Source: Clostridiales bacterium
GTDB taxonomy: Bacteria; Bacillota; Clostridia; Christensenellales; Borkfalkiaceae
Reading direction: 5' to 3'
Assembly (NCBI GenBank): GCA_022508285.1
Contig: JAFLVN010000001.1
Location: 62,001 to 126,000, forward strand
Length of the DNA: 64,000 bases
A model generated the notes under the pieces. It searched no databases and was not told where the DNA came from. It worked only from the letters and a program-made list of their open reading frames with translations. This document shows, piece after piece, positions 9,356 through 18,292 of the stretch. The stretch's first letter is position 1; each line of letters starts with the position of its first letter. A program made the translations under genes and the position numbers.

Positions 9356-10615
9356 ATGATTAACATTCCGAAGGGTACGAAGGACGTTTTGCCGTCCCAA
9401 AGCTATAAGTGGCAATATATCGAGCAAACCGCAAAAGAGGTTGCGCGCGTGTTTAATATAAAGGAAATACGCACGCCCGTTTTCGAGCATACCGAGCTCT
9501 TCCGCCGCGGAGTGGGCGAAACCACCGACGTCGTCGGCAAGGAAATGTACACCTTCGAGGACAAGGGCGGCCGCTCGATAACCTTAAAGCCCGAAGGCAC
9601 TGCAGGTGCGGTAAGACTGTTTGTTGAAAACGGTCTGTCATCTACTCCCATGCCCGTAAAAACCTGGTATATGACCCCTGCTTTCCGCTACGAGCGCCCT
9701 CAGGCAGGCAGGCTCAGGGAATTTCACCAGTTCGGCATAGAGGTGTTCGGCTCTAAGTCTGCCGAAACGGATGCGGAAGTAATTTTCGCCGCATCGTCAT
9801 TCCTTGATAAACTCGGTATCAAAAAAGTGAAGCTCGAAATAAATTCAATCGGCTGCAAGAGCTGCCGTGCCGACTACAACAGGGCGTTAAAGGAATATTT
9901 TAAGTCCCGCCTTTCCGAAATGTGCGAAACCTGCCGCACCCGCTTCGATACCAATCCTTTGCGTATGCTCGACTGCAAAGAGGAAAGGTGCAAGGAAATC
10001 GGCGTAAACGCCCCCGAGATTTTAGACTATCTCTGCGACGACTGCAAAACCCACTTCGAAAAGGTCAAGAGCATGCTTAAAGAGCAGGGCGTGGAGTATA
10101 CGGTTAATCCCCGCATAGTGCGTGGACTCGACTACTATTCCCGCACGGTGTTCGAGTTTGTGTCAAACGAGATAGGCGCACAGGGCACTGTCTGCGGCGG
10201 TGGCAGGTACGACGGCCTGGTTGCCGAGCTCGGCGGTCCCGAAACCCCCGCAATAGGCTTTGCGGCCGGAATAGAGCGGCTTATGTTGCTTATGGATAAC
10301 ACGGGAGTTGAGTACCCCCAAGAACCAAAGCCCGTAATTTATATTGCCGGAATGGACGAAAAATCCCGTGCCGAAGCCTTCAAAATTGCGCAGGCATTAC
10401 GAAACTCCGGCATTTCCGCAGAAATCGACCACATGGAGCGTTCGGTCAAGGCACAGCTCAAATATGCGGACAAGTTGGGAGCAAGGTTCGTTGCCGTAAT
10501 CGGCGAAAGCGAGCTACAGTCGGGCGAAGTCAATATAAAAAATATGTCGGACGGTTCTTCGGAGGCGGTTAAAATAAGCGACATATACTCATACTTAAAG
10601 CAAAAGGAGAACTGA
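9356..10615 (+). CDS. hisS: Histidine-tRNA ligase
   Basis: IPKGTKDVLPSQSYKWQYIEQTA; RGLDYYSRTVFEFVS; GGGRYDGLVAELGG. Confidence 0.97.
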   Translation: MINIPKGTKDVLPSQSYKWQYIEQTAKEVARVFNIKEIRTPVFEHTELFRRGVGETTDVVGKEMYTFEDKGGRSITLKPEGTAGAVRLFVENGLSSTPMPVKTWYMTPAFRYERPQAGRLREFHQFGIEVFGSKSAETDAEVIFAASSFLDKLGIKKVKLEINSIGCKSCRADYNRALKEYFKSRLSEMCETCRTRFDTNPLRMLDCKEERCKEIGVNAPEILDYLCDDCKTHFEKVKSMLKEQGVEYTVNPRIVRGLDYYSRTVFEFVSNEIGAQGTVCGGGRYDGLVAELGGPETPAIGFAAGIERLMLLMDNTGVEYPQEPKPVIYIAGMDEKSRAEAFKIAQALRNSGISAEIDHMERSVKAQLKYADKLGARFVAVIGESELQSGEVNIKNMSDGSSEAVKISDIYSYLKQKEN

Positions 10616-10616
10616 A

Positions 10617-10928
10617 ATGACAGAATTGAACACCGAAAAATTCGACGAGTTTATAAAGGGTGAAAAGCCCGTTGTTTGCGACTTCTTCGCAACCTGGTGC
10701 GGTCCCTGCAAAATGCTTGCGCCCGTAATGGAAAAAATGGAAGAGGAGTTCGGCGACAAAGCCGAGTTTATAAAAGTTGATATCGACGAAAATATGGAGC
10801 TTTCCGCCCGCTACGGCATAATGAGCATTCCCCTTGTAGCCGTATTCAAAAAGGGCGAAATGAGCGCAAAGTCTTTGGGATATGTGTCAAAGAGCGAAAT
10901 GTCGGAATTTTTAAATAAAAGTCTTTAA
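10617..10928 (+). CDS. trxA: Thioredoxin
   Basis: FFATWCGPCKMLAPVMEKM active site. Confidence 0.96.
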   Translation: MTELNTEKFDEFIKGEKPVVCDFFATWCGPCKMLAPVMEKMEEEFGDKAEFIKVDIDENMELSARYGIMSIPLVAVFKKGEMSAKSLGYVSKSEMSEFLNKSL

Positions 10929-10970
10929 TTAAAAACGAAAATAAAATACATGGTTAATCAGAACGTTTAC

Positions 10971-11005
10971 GGCGGCGAAACATTATGTTTCGCCGCCGCT
11001 TTTTT
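10971..11005. terminator. Terminator between trxA and the convergent HTH gene
   Basis: ggcggcgaaacat-tat-gtttcgccgcc plus T-run. Confidence 0.85.
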
Positions 11006-11299
11006 CTATTTATTATAAATATGGTTATACAGTTCGCTGACCCGCCTTGCAAATTCCAAATCCCTTGCCACATCTTCGGGACTTTTTTTAATTTCAAGCA
11101 GTTCATCGCAACTCACACCGAAAATCTCCGCAATACGCTTTAACTGAAACAAATCAGGCTGTTGCACGTCACGCTCAATCTTGCTGTAATTTGACTGATT
11201 CATTGGAATAAGCGCAGCAACCTGGCTTTGCGACATATCCCTGTCCTCACGCAAATCTTTTATTTTGTTCCCGAATGACTTTTTAAAATAGTTAATCAT
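11006..11299 (-). CDS. XRE-family HTH transcriptional regulator
   Basis: FGNKIKDLREDRDMSQSQVAALIPMNQSNYSKIERDVQQPDLFQLKRIAEIFGVSCDELL. Start ambiguous (ATG at 11299 or 11308; the ORF-track start at 11317 is TTG). Confidence 0.88.
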   Translation of the reverse strand: MINYFKKSFGNKIKDLREDRDMSQSQVAALIPMNQSNYSKIERDVQQPDLFQLKRIAEIFGVSCDELLEIKKSPEDVARDLEFARRVSELYNHIYNK

Positions 11300-11333
11300 A
11301 GCTAACATTTTAGCCAAAATTAACTAAAAATAC

Positions 11334-11362
11334 TTGACATTTAGTTAATTTTAACCTAATAT
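11334..11362 (+). promoter_or_regulatory. Promoter TTGACA-N17-TAATAT of the lipoprotein gene, with TTTAGTTAA/TTAACTAAA operator-like repeats
   Basis: ttgaca 11334-11339, taatat 11357-11362; ttaactaaa, tttagttaa and tttaactaaag copies within and around it. Confidence 0.75.
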
Positions 11363-11401
11363 ATATTCACTATTTAACTAAAGATTCAGGAGGTAAACAA
11401 A

Positions 11402-12433
11402 ATGAAAATCAAAAAAGCACTTATGGCGCTTGCATTGAGCGCAACAATGACGCTCGGCGTTGTGGGCTTTGCTGCCTGTAGTTCGGGTGAGAACGGTAAC
11501 GACGGTAAATCGGCTTATGAAATTGCAGTGGAACACGGCTTTGAGGGCACCGAGGCAGAGTGGCTGGAAAGCTTAAAGGGCGCCGACGGCAAGAATGGCG
11601 TTGACGGTATCAACGGAACAAACGGCACAAATGGAACCAACGGAGAAAACGGTACCAACGGCAACGGCTGGCACTACGGCTACGGTGAGCCCGCCGAAGA
11701 AGTAGGCATGGTTGGTGATTTGTACCTTAACCTTGAAAACGGCGACGTATGGACAAAGGAAGAAGACGGCTGGACTGTGAGCGAACTCAACATCGTAACG
11801 GGCGAAAGAGATAATTCAGTTAAAAACTTCGGCGAAGTAACAATTTCGGCAGGCGGTACATACGACTTGGACCTTACCGACGTTGAACCGGGTGCATACT
11901 ATCTTGTGGCAACCACTTCCGAAACCCCTGCAAGCGGCGTTTTAACTGCTAAGACCGATGGAAATAACTATGATATGTATACATTTATCAATGGTGAATA
12001 TAAAAGCGTTGTAATCGTAAAAGAAGGAACTACAACAAAAACAACTCTTTCAAATGCTTCCGAGGCAGACTTAACTGTAAGCGTAAAGCTTGTTGAATAC
12101 GTTGCGCCTGTTATAGTTGCAGGAAAAGATATAGATGTCCCTGCAATGGCTTTAAATAAAGAGGTCCCCATAACCATTGATTCATCTTTAGCAGGCAAAA
12201 AAGTAAAAATATATGTAAAAAATTGGGTTAACCCTATTTCTAAAAGACCTGGTATCCTTGACAATACGGATAAACATAACACATTGTTGGCTTTTGCTAC
12301 TGCGGATAAAGTAGAAGATGGTGTTTATGCAAAGGAATATGAAATTCCCGCAGATTTAACAGAAATATGTTTCAGAGATACCGGTACAAGTAAGAGTAGT
12401 AATATAACAGTTTATTTTGAAATAGTAGAATAA
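11402..12433 (+). CDS. Secreted lipoprotein with collagen-like (Gly-X-X) N-terminal repeat
   Basis: Signal peptide plus lipobox GFAAC; GADGKNGVDGINGTNGTNGTNGENGTNGNG; C-terminal region similar to the protein at 39612-40961. Confidence 0.8.
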   Translation: MKIKKALMALALSATMTLGVVGFAACSSGENGNDGKSAYEIAVEHGFEGTEAEWLESLKGADGKNGVDGINGTNGTNGTNGENGTNGNGWHYGYGEPAEEVGMVGDLYLNLENGDVWTKEEDGWTVSELNIVTGERDNSVKNFGEVTISAGGTYDLDLTDVEPGAYYLVATTSETPASGVLTAKTDGNNYDMYTFINGEYKSVVIVKEGTTTKTTLSNASEADLTVSVKLVEYVAPVIVAGKDIDVPAMALNKEVPITIDSSLAGKKVKIYVKNWVNPISKRPGILDNTDKHNTLLAFATADKVEDGVYAKEYEIPADLTEICFRDTGTSKSSNITVYFEIVE

Positions 12434-12481
12434 TTAAAATACACTTAAATTATAACCGACACGGTTATAACTTCTCCTAAA

Positions 12482-12525
12482 AATTACGGCGGGGCAAAAT
12501 ATTTTGCCCCGCCGTAATTTTTTAT
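12482..12525. terminator. Terminator
   Basis: aattacggcggggcaaaat-attttgccccgccgtaatttttt. Confidence 0.88.
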
Positions 12526-12606
12526 TTCTACCGCTTGAAAATTGTAATTATATATGATACAATTAAAATACCATAATATGGGTATAACAAATATTGGGAG
12601 ATAACC

Positions 12607-13857
12607 ATGATAGACATTTCTTTAATCGAAAAAACAGACCCCGAAATTGCCGAGGCAATGAAGCTTGAACTTAACCGTCAGCAGAACAATATCGAGCTCA
12701 TCGCAAGCGAAAACTTCGTTTCGCCCGCAGTGCTTGCCGCAGCAGGCTCGCACCTTACCAATAAGTATGCCGAAGGCTATCCCGAGCACCGCTATTACGG
12801 CGGCTGCCAGTTCGTGGATATTGCCGAGGATTTGGCGAGAAACCGCTTGAAGGAGATTTTCGGCTGCGAATACTGCAACGTACAGCCTCACTCGGGTGCA
12901 AGCGCAAACCTTGCGGTGCTTTTTGCAACCTGCCAGCCAGGCGACACCGTAATGGGTATGAACCTTGCCCACGGCGGTCACTTATCGCACGGCTCGCCCG
13001 TAAATATTTCGGGTAAATACTTCAATATCGTGCCCTACGGCGTAAAAGAGGGCGAAGAAGTTATCGACTACGACGAAATGGAAAAAATCGCCTTGGAGTG
13101 CAAGCCTAAACTTGTAATTTGCGGCGCAAGCGCATATCCCAGAGTTCTCGATTTCAAGCGTATGCGCGAAATCTGCGACAAGGTAGGCGCACTCATGATG
13201 GTAGATATCGCCCACATAGCAGGTCTTGTTGCGGCAGGACTTCACCCCTCGCCCGTACCCTATGCAGACTTTGTAACTACGACCACCCACAAAACTCTGC
13301 GCGGACCCCGTGGCGGCGCAATCATGTGCAAGGAAGAGTGGGGCAAGGCTATCGACAAGGCTGTGTTCCCCGGCTTGCAGGGCGGTCCTTTAATGCACAT
13401 TATTGCGGCAAAGGCAGTTGCTTTCAAAGAGGCGCTGACCCCCGAATTTAAAGAATATCAAAAGCAGATTGTCAAAAACGCCGCAGCCATGGCAGACGAG
13501 TTCAAAAAGCTCGGCGTTAAAATGGTTTCGGGCGGCACGGACAATCACTTAATCCTTTTAAACCTCACCGACAAGGGCATAACCGGCAAGGAGCTTGAAA
13601 AGCTTTTGGACGAGGTGCATATCACCGTCAATAAAAACGCAATCCCCTTCGACCCTCAAAAGCCCTTCGTAACCTCGGGTATCCGTGTCGGCACCCCTGC
13701 AATGACTTCCCGTGGCATGAAAGAGCCCGAAGCACGCAAAATAGCTCAGCTCATCGCAAAGGTTATCGACGAGAAGGAAGCGGCATTCGACTATGTCAAC
13801 AAAGAAGTTGCGGCTCTTTGCAAAAAATTCCCGCTCTATGCTAAATGTGTTAAATAA
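12607..13857 (+). CDS. glyA: Serine hydroxymethyltransferase
   Basis: [59 protein letters not shown]. Confidence 0.98.
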   Translation: MIDISLIEKTDPEIAEAMKLELNRQQNNIELIASENFVSPAVLAAAGSHLTNKYAEGYPEHRYYGGCQFVDIAEDLARNRLKEIFGCEYCNVQPHSGASANLAVLFATCQPGDTVMGMNLAHGGHLSHGSPVNISGKYFNIVPYGVKEGEEVIDYDEMEKIALECKPKLVICGASAYPRVLDFKRMREICDKVGALMMVDIAHIAGLVAAGLHPSPVPYADFVTTTTHKTLRGPRGGAIMCKEEWGKAIDKAVFPGLQGGPLMHIIAAKAVAFKEALTPEFKEYQKQIVKNAAAMADEFKKLGVKMVSGGTDNHLILLNLTDKGITGKELEKLLDEVHITVNKNAIPFDPQKPFVTSGIRVGTPAMTSRGMKEPEARKIAQLIAKVIDEKEAAFDYVNKEVAALCKKFPLYAKCVK

Positions 13858-13872
13858 ATAACCGACAAAATA

Positions 13873-13902
13873 GGCGGCGGCGCAATACTTGCGCCGCCGC
13901 TC
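13873..13902. terminator. Terminator-like hairpin after glyA
   Basis: ggcggcggcgcaatacttgcgccgccgctc; weak T-run. Confidence 0.6.
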
Positions 13903-13997
13903 TTGGTTTACAGATTTTTTCTGTAATTTAGAATTTTTTCTTGAAATCGGCGTTTTGGGGTGCTATAATGTTTATAAATAATAAGTTGGGTGGCGTT

Positions 13998-14843
13998 ATG
14001 AAAATCAAGATTACTGCCGATTCTACTTGCGATTTAAGCCCCGAGCTGGTTAAAAAATATAATCTCGGTATATTCCCTCTGCACGTAATTTTGGGGGACA
14101 AGACCTACAGCGACGGCGTCGATATTACCCCTAAGGACATTTTTGATTACGTAAGCAAAACGGACATGCTTCCCAAAACCGCCGCACACTCGTCGGAGGA
14201 ATACGAGGAGTTCTTTAAAAGGGAGTTAGAGGGCTACGACGCTCTCATTCACTTTAACATTTCGTCAAAGGCTTCGGCTTCGTACGATAATGCTACGCTC
14301 GCTTCAAAAAAATTCGACGGCAAGGTATATGCGGTGGATTCTCTTGCCCTTTCCACGGGGCAAGGTTTGCTCGTGTTAAAGGCGTGCGACCTTGTAGCTT
14401 CAGGTAAAACTTTCGACGAGATTGTAAAGACAGTCGAGGGGCTCCGCCCCAAACTCAATACCTCGTTCGTACCCGACGTACTTGACTATCTGCACAAGGG
14501 CGGCAGGTGCTCGCTTGCAGCGCTTATCGGCGCAAAGGTTTTAAAGTTACACCCCCTGATATCCATGAAGGAAGGGCAGATGTACGCAAAAAAGAAGTAC
14601 ATGGGCGGGCTTGAAGCATGCCTTAAAAAATATATCAAGGATCTTGCCGAAGAGTACCGCTGTTACGATAAAACCCGCTGTTTTATAACGCACTCAAGCT
14701 GTGAGAGAGAAGTGGTTGAAAAGGCACGTGCGCAGGTTAAGGAAATTTTTGACTTCAAAGAGATTTTAGAAACGACCGCCGGCTCGGTGGTAACTTCCCA
14801 CTGCGGCAAAAACACTCTCGGAGTTTTATTTATAGCCGAATAA
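13998..14843 (+). CDS. DegV family fatty-acid-binding protein
   Basis: MKIKITADSTCDLSPELVKKYNLGIFPLHVILGDKTYSDGVDITPKDIF; start revised from 13941 to 13998. Confidence 0.92.
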   Translation: MKIKITADSTCDLSPELVKKYNLGIFPLHVILGDKTYSDGVDITPKDIFDYVSKTDMLPKTAAHSSEEYEEFFKRELEGYDALIHFNISSKASASYDNATLASKKFDGKVYAVDSLALSTGQGLLVLKACDLVASGKTFDEIVKTVEGLRPKLNTSFVPDVLDYLHKGGRCSLAALIGAKVLKLHPLISMKEGQMYAKKKYMGGLEACLKKYIKDLAEEYRCYDKTRCFITHSSCEREVVEKARAQVKEIFDFKEILETTAGSVVTSHCGKNTLGVLFIAE

Positions 14844-14852
14844 AAAATTTCG

Positions 14853-14890
14853 CTCAAAGCGTTGACACGTCAAGCTTTGAGTAATATAAT
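14853..14890 (+). promoter_or_regulatory. Palindrome plus consensus promoter TTGACA-N17-TATAAT upstream of the TAGCCACAC element and FMN riboswitch
   Basis: CTCAAAGC...GCTTTGAG (14853-14881) encloses ttgaca (14862-14867); tataat at 14885-14890. Confidence 0.75.
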
Positions 14891-14891
14891 A

Positions 14892-15170
14892 TAGCCACAC
14901 GAGAATCGAACAGCACAAGGTTTTGGGGCGTTAAATGTCTTGATACGGCAGAACCCTCACTTGAAGTACGTCCTGTACGTCTGCGTTCGATTTCTTTGTC
15001 TCAATCCATTTTCCACTCCCAAAACTGCGAAGCATCTAAAAGTGCGCATTTTTTGGAGGTTTCAAGCGGAGAGAGCGCAGGCGTACTCGGCGGTACGACA
15101 AACGAACGGAGCGCAGAAAGAACAAAAAAGGCGCCTTTTAGACTTATGTTGTTCGATTCTCGTGTGGCTA
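14892..15170. repeat. TAGCCACAC element, copy 1 (279 bp, 21 bp perfect complementary ends, two nested sub-hairpins)
   Basis: TAGCCACACGAGAATCGAACA (14892-14912) versus TGTTCGATTCTCGTGTGGCTA (15150-15170); nested inverted repeats 14920-15025 and 15035-15142. Confidence 0.8.
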
Positions 15171-15184
15171 ACTACAATTCAAGG

Positions 15185-15307
15185 TTTTTCTTTGGGGCGG
15201 GGTGCAATTCCCCACCGGCAGTAAAGTCTGCGAAGCGCCGCAAGTTGCGGTGCCCGAACGGGTGCAATTCCCGTACCGACGGTATAGTCCGGATAGGAAA
15301 AGAAAAA
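15185..15307 (+). ncRNA. FMN riboswitch (RFN element)
   Basis: tttggggcggggtgcaattccccaccggcagtaaagtctgcgaagc...gcccgaacgggtgcaattcccgtaccgacggtatagtccggatagg matches the RFN consensus; upstream of ribU. Confidence 0.96.
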
Positions 15308-15347
15308 TGCACACATATATTGAATTTTGTGCTATTTTGATTTATTT

Positions 15348-15372
15348 CCGCCCCCAAAGGGCGGATTTTTTT
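15348..15372 (+). terminator. Riboswitch expression-platform terminator
   Basis: ccgcccccaaagggcggattttttt between the RFN aptamer and the ribU start codon. Confidence 0.8.
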
Positions 15373-15417
15373 ATACAAAGAACGACTTTGAAAAATAAAT
15401 TTTTAAGGAGTTTTTGT

Positions 15418-16107
15418 ATGAAAGAGCAACAAATTGAAAACGCCGCAGACGGCGTTGAAGAAGAGCTGAACACAGCAGTGCAAAAGCGCACGGCAAAACA
15501 GGTATTCGCGGAATATTTTACCGCAACACGGATAGCTTACATAGCTATATTTACGGCATTGTCTTATGCGTTGCGTTTTTTGGAGTTTTCGCTGTTGCCC
15601 GGAACGCCGATAGCTTTTCTTAAACTGGATTTCTCAAATATATTCCCGCTTTTGGGCGGCTTTGCTCTCGGTCCTGTTGCAGGTATTGTCATAGGTGTAT
15701 TAAAGGAATTGCTTTGGATATTCTTTTCATCAACCTTCGGCGTGGGAGAAATTGCAAATATAATAGTTATGTTGCCGTTTGTGCTTATACCGACCATTGC
15801 CTATAAATACCGCAAGGGCATTAAAAGCGTTCTTTTGTTTACTTCAATAGGTTGCGTAGCTCAGGTTATTTGGTCTTTCCCTGTCAATTGGCTTTTAAAT
15901 TTCCCCGTGTTTGTGGGTTTTAACTGGAAGTTCGGCATGTCTTTCTTTATGGGCAACTATGTATGGGGCTGGGTAATGCTGTTTAACCTTATAAAAGCCG
16001 TCGCAATTGCCGTTATCGTTTTGCTGATTTATAAATCCGTTTCACAGCTAATCAAACTGACAAACGAAAAGTTTACAAAAAAGTCAAAAAAGAAAAAAGA
16101 GAATTAA
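15418..16107 (+). CDS. ribU: ECF transporter S component, riboflavin-specific (RibU-like)
   Basis: Multi-pass membrane protein, FLEFSLLPGTPIAFLKLDFSNIFPLLGGFALGPVAGIVIGVLKELL; downstream of FMN riboswitch; SD aaggag, ATG 15418. Confidence 0.92.
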   Translation: MKEQQIENAADGVEEELNTAVQKRTAKQVFAEYFTATRIAYIAIFTALSYALRFLEFSLLPGTPIAFLKLDFSNIFPLLGGFALGPVAGIVIGVLKELLWIFFSSTFGVGEIANIIVMLPFVLIPTIAYKYRKGIKSVLLFTSIGCVAQVIWSFPVNWLLNFPVFVGFNWKFGMSFFMGNYVWGWVMLFNLIKAVAIAVIVLLIYKSVSQLIKLTNEKFTKKSKKKKEN

Positions 16108-16147
16108 TACTTGCAAATTGCCGCCATACGGGGTATAATATCTCCGT

Positions 16148-16552
16148 ATGGCGGTATTTTTATCTGAAAGCGTCGAGGATACACTTTCCTTCGGCACACA
16201 ATACGCAAAAACGCTGAAATCGGGCGATATAGTCCTTTTAAAGGGGGATATGGGCGCAGGTAAAACGGTGTTTTGTAAGGGCGTTGCAAAGGGGTTGGGC
16301 ATAACTGACGAGGTATTGAGCCCCACATATGCGTATATGAACGATTACTCGGGCAAGCTATACCACTATGATTGTTACCGCCTGGAAAGCGGAGAGATGG
16401 CAGAGGCACTGGGGCTGTGCGACTACTTCTATTCGGACGGCGTATGCCTCATCGAGTGGGCGGAAAATATAGCCGACGTCCTGCCTGAAAACTGCAAAAC
16501 GGTGATTATAAAAAAGACGGCTGAAAACAAAAGGCGCATAATATATGAGTAA
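16148..16552 (+). CDS. tsaE: tRNA threonylcarbamoyladenosine biosynthesis ATPase TsaE
   Basis: LLKGDMGAGKTVFCKGVAKGLGITDEVLSPTYAYMNDY; linked to tsaB. Confidence 0.93.
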   Translation: MAVFLSESVEDTLSFGTQYAKTLKSGDIVLLKGDMGAGKTVFCKGVAKGLGITDEVLSPTYAYMNDYSGKLYHYDCYRLESGEMAEALGLCDYFYSDGVCLIEWAENIADVLPENCKTVIIKKTAENKRRIIYE

Positions 16553-17138
16553 TTATCTGGCGGTGGACGCATCATCACGGTATTTGACCGTGGTTGCAAA
16601 GAAGGATGAAAATTTAATAGTAAGACACCTTGCCGACTGCGCCATGAAGCACTCGGTTATTATCATGGACGAGGTGGACGCAGCGTTCGGGCAAGCGGGA
16701 TTAACGCCCGCCGAGTGCGACTTTTTCTGTGCCGTCACCGGACCCGGTTCGTTTACGGGTATCCGCATAGGCATTTCCACTGTAAAGGGGCTTGCGCTCG
16801 GCACAAAAAAACCGCTTTTGGGAATAACCTCTTTCGACCTTGTCGCATATAATGTCAACAGCAAAAATTTTTGTGTGGTCATCGATGCGGCTCACTCGCA
16901 CTTCTACGTAAAGGGCTACGGCGAAAAAGCCTTTGCTTCCGCCTATCTCAGTCTTGACGAGGTGGAAAAACTCGGCTGTCCCCTATACGGTTTTGAAGAT
17001 CTTCCCTTAAAAAACTATACAAAACTTGAAATTAAGGATTGTCTGCCCGTTGCAATAGAAAGATCGGAGGGCAATTTTTCCGAGGATATCACCGCACTGT
17101 ACGTGAGAAAGTCGCAGGCGGAGGAGGGGAGAAAATGA
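16545..17138 (+). CDS. tsaB: tRNA threonylcarbamoyladenosine biosynthesis protein TsaB
   Basis: LAVDASSRYLTVVAKKDE...GPGSFTGIRIGISTVKGLALGTKKPLLGI. Confidence 0.93.
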   Translation: MSNYLAVDASSRYLTVVAKKDENLIVRHLADCAMKHSVIIMDEVDAAFGQAGLTPAECDFFCAVTGPGSFTGIRIGISTVKGLALGTKKPLLGITSFDLVAYNVNSKNFCVVIDAAHSHFYVKGYGEKAFASAYLSLDEVEKLGCPLYGFEDLPLKNYTKLEIKDCLPVAIERSEGNFSEDITALYVRKSQAEEGRK

Positions 17139-17569
17139 AGCTACGCACGTGGAAATATGCCGATATATTGCGCATTGCCGAACTTGAAAAGGAGTGCTTC
17201 CCCGACGAACCCTGGTCATTTCAGATGCTGGTTTCGAGCTTTGAGAGCGACACGTTTCACGGCGTGTTAGCCGAGGACGGCGGCGAGATTATAGGCTACG
17301 GCGGCATTACCGTTTCCTGCGACACGGCGGATATTGCAAACGTTGCCGTAACCGAGGCGTTCAGGCACAGCGGTGTGGGGAGCAGTATTTTATCGGAGCT
17401 TCTATCCGTCGCAAAGTCGCAGGGTGCGCAAAAAGTCTTTTTAGAGGTCCGTGTTTCCAACGCCACAGCCATGTCGCTGTACTTAAAAAACGGCTTCAAA
17501 GGGGTACACGCACGCACACGCTACTACTCTAACGGCGAGGACTGCATCGTCATGGCAAAGGAGCTTTAA
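17135..17569 (+). CDS. rimI: Ribosomal-protein-alanine N-acetyltransferase RimI (GNAT)
   Basis: MKLRTWKYADILRIAELEKECFPDEPWS...LEVRVSNATAMSLYLKNGFKGVHARTRYYSNGEDCIVM; ATGA overlap with tsaB. Confidence 0.93.
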   Translation: MKLRTWKYADILRIAELEKECFPDEPWSFQMLVSSFESDTFHGVLAEDGGEIIGYGGITVSCDTADIANVAVTEAFRHSGVGSSILSELLSVAKSQGAQKVFLEVRVSNATAMSLYLKNGFKGVHARTRYYSNGEDCIVMAKEL

Positions 17570-18292
17570 ATATTAGTTGACGGCAAATTCGTCTCCTGCA
17601 TACGCTGTGGGAGGGGTGAAAAGGTCGTGCTTCTGCACGGCTATCTCTCCAAAAAAGAGAGCTTTTACTATCAGATAGAATTTTTGTCAAAGTATTTCGA
17701 GGTTATCGCGCCCGACTTCCCCGGTTTCGGCGCAAGTGCACCCTTGAACGAGGCGTGGTCGGTTCAAGACTATGCGGAGTGGCTTGTGCGCTTTTTAAAG
17801 GCGCAAAACGTGGCACGGGTGCATATTTTAGCTCATTCGTTCGGTGCAAGGGTGGCGTTCAAGGCGTTATCAGCCCGCCCCGATATTGCAGATAGCCTGA
17901 TAGTCACAGGCGGAGCGGGGCTTGTAAAACCACGCTCGCCCGAGTACATAAAAAAGGTAAATGCGTACAGGCGTATTAAAAAAATTTTCCCCAAGTTTGC
18001 CGAAAAGCATTTCGGAAGCAGCGAATACCGTACCCTTCCGCCCGTAATGCGGGAGAGCTATAAAAAGATAGTCAACGAGGACTTGTCCGACTGTGCGGCG
18101 AAAGTAAAGTGCAAAACGTATCTGCTCTACGGCAAAGCCGATACCGTAACGCCTCCTTCGGAGGAGGGTCAAACTTTCCACAACCTTATTGCAGACAGCC
18201 GCTTTGAAATAATGGAGGGCGGACACTTCTGCTTTTCGGAATATCCCGACCTTTTCAATTCAAAAATTTTTAACTTCCTTTCGGTGAAGTGA
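17570..18292 (+). CDS. Alpha/beta hydrolase
   Basis: VVLLHGYLSKKES...PDFPGFGAS...LAHSFGARVA...GGHFCF. Open frame begins at ATA 17570 right after the rimI stop (ILVDGKFVSCIRCGRGEKVV); the ORF track begins at GTG 17627. Confidence 0.8.
   Translation: MLVDGKFVSCIRCGRGEKVVLLHGYLSKKESFYYQIEFLSKYFEVIAPDFPGFGASAPLNEAWSVQDYAEWLVRFLKAQNVARVHILAHSFGARVAFKALSARPDIADSLIVTGGAGLVKPRSPEYIKKVNAYRRIKKIFPKFAEKHFGSSEYRTLPPVMRESYKKIVNEDLSDCAAKVKCKTYLLYGKADTVTPPSEEGQTFHNLIADSRFEIMEGGHFCFSEYPDLFNSKIFNFLSVK

Noticed and set aside
14892-15170. TAGCCACAC elements as retron msr-msd or group II intron
   Set aside because: Complementary ends resemble retron a1/a2, but there is no reverse transcriptase or intron domain V/VI-like sequence nearby.
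15150-15170. GTTCGATTCTC in the element as a tRNA T-arm or tmRNA end
   Set aside because: No matching acceptor/D/anticodon arms; the string is simply the pairing partner of the 5' arm.
14940-15340. ORFs 14940-15224, 14996-15340 and 15172-15378
   Set aside because: They overlap the TAGCCACAC element and FMN riboswitch and have no recognisable protein features.
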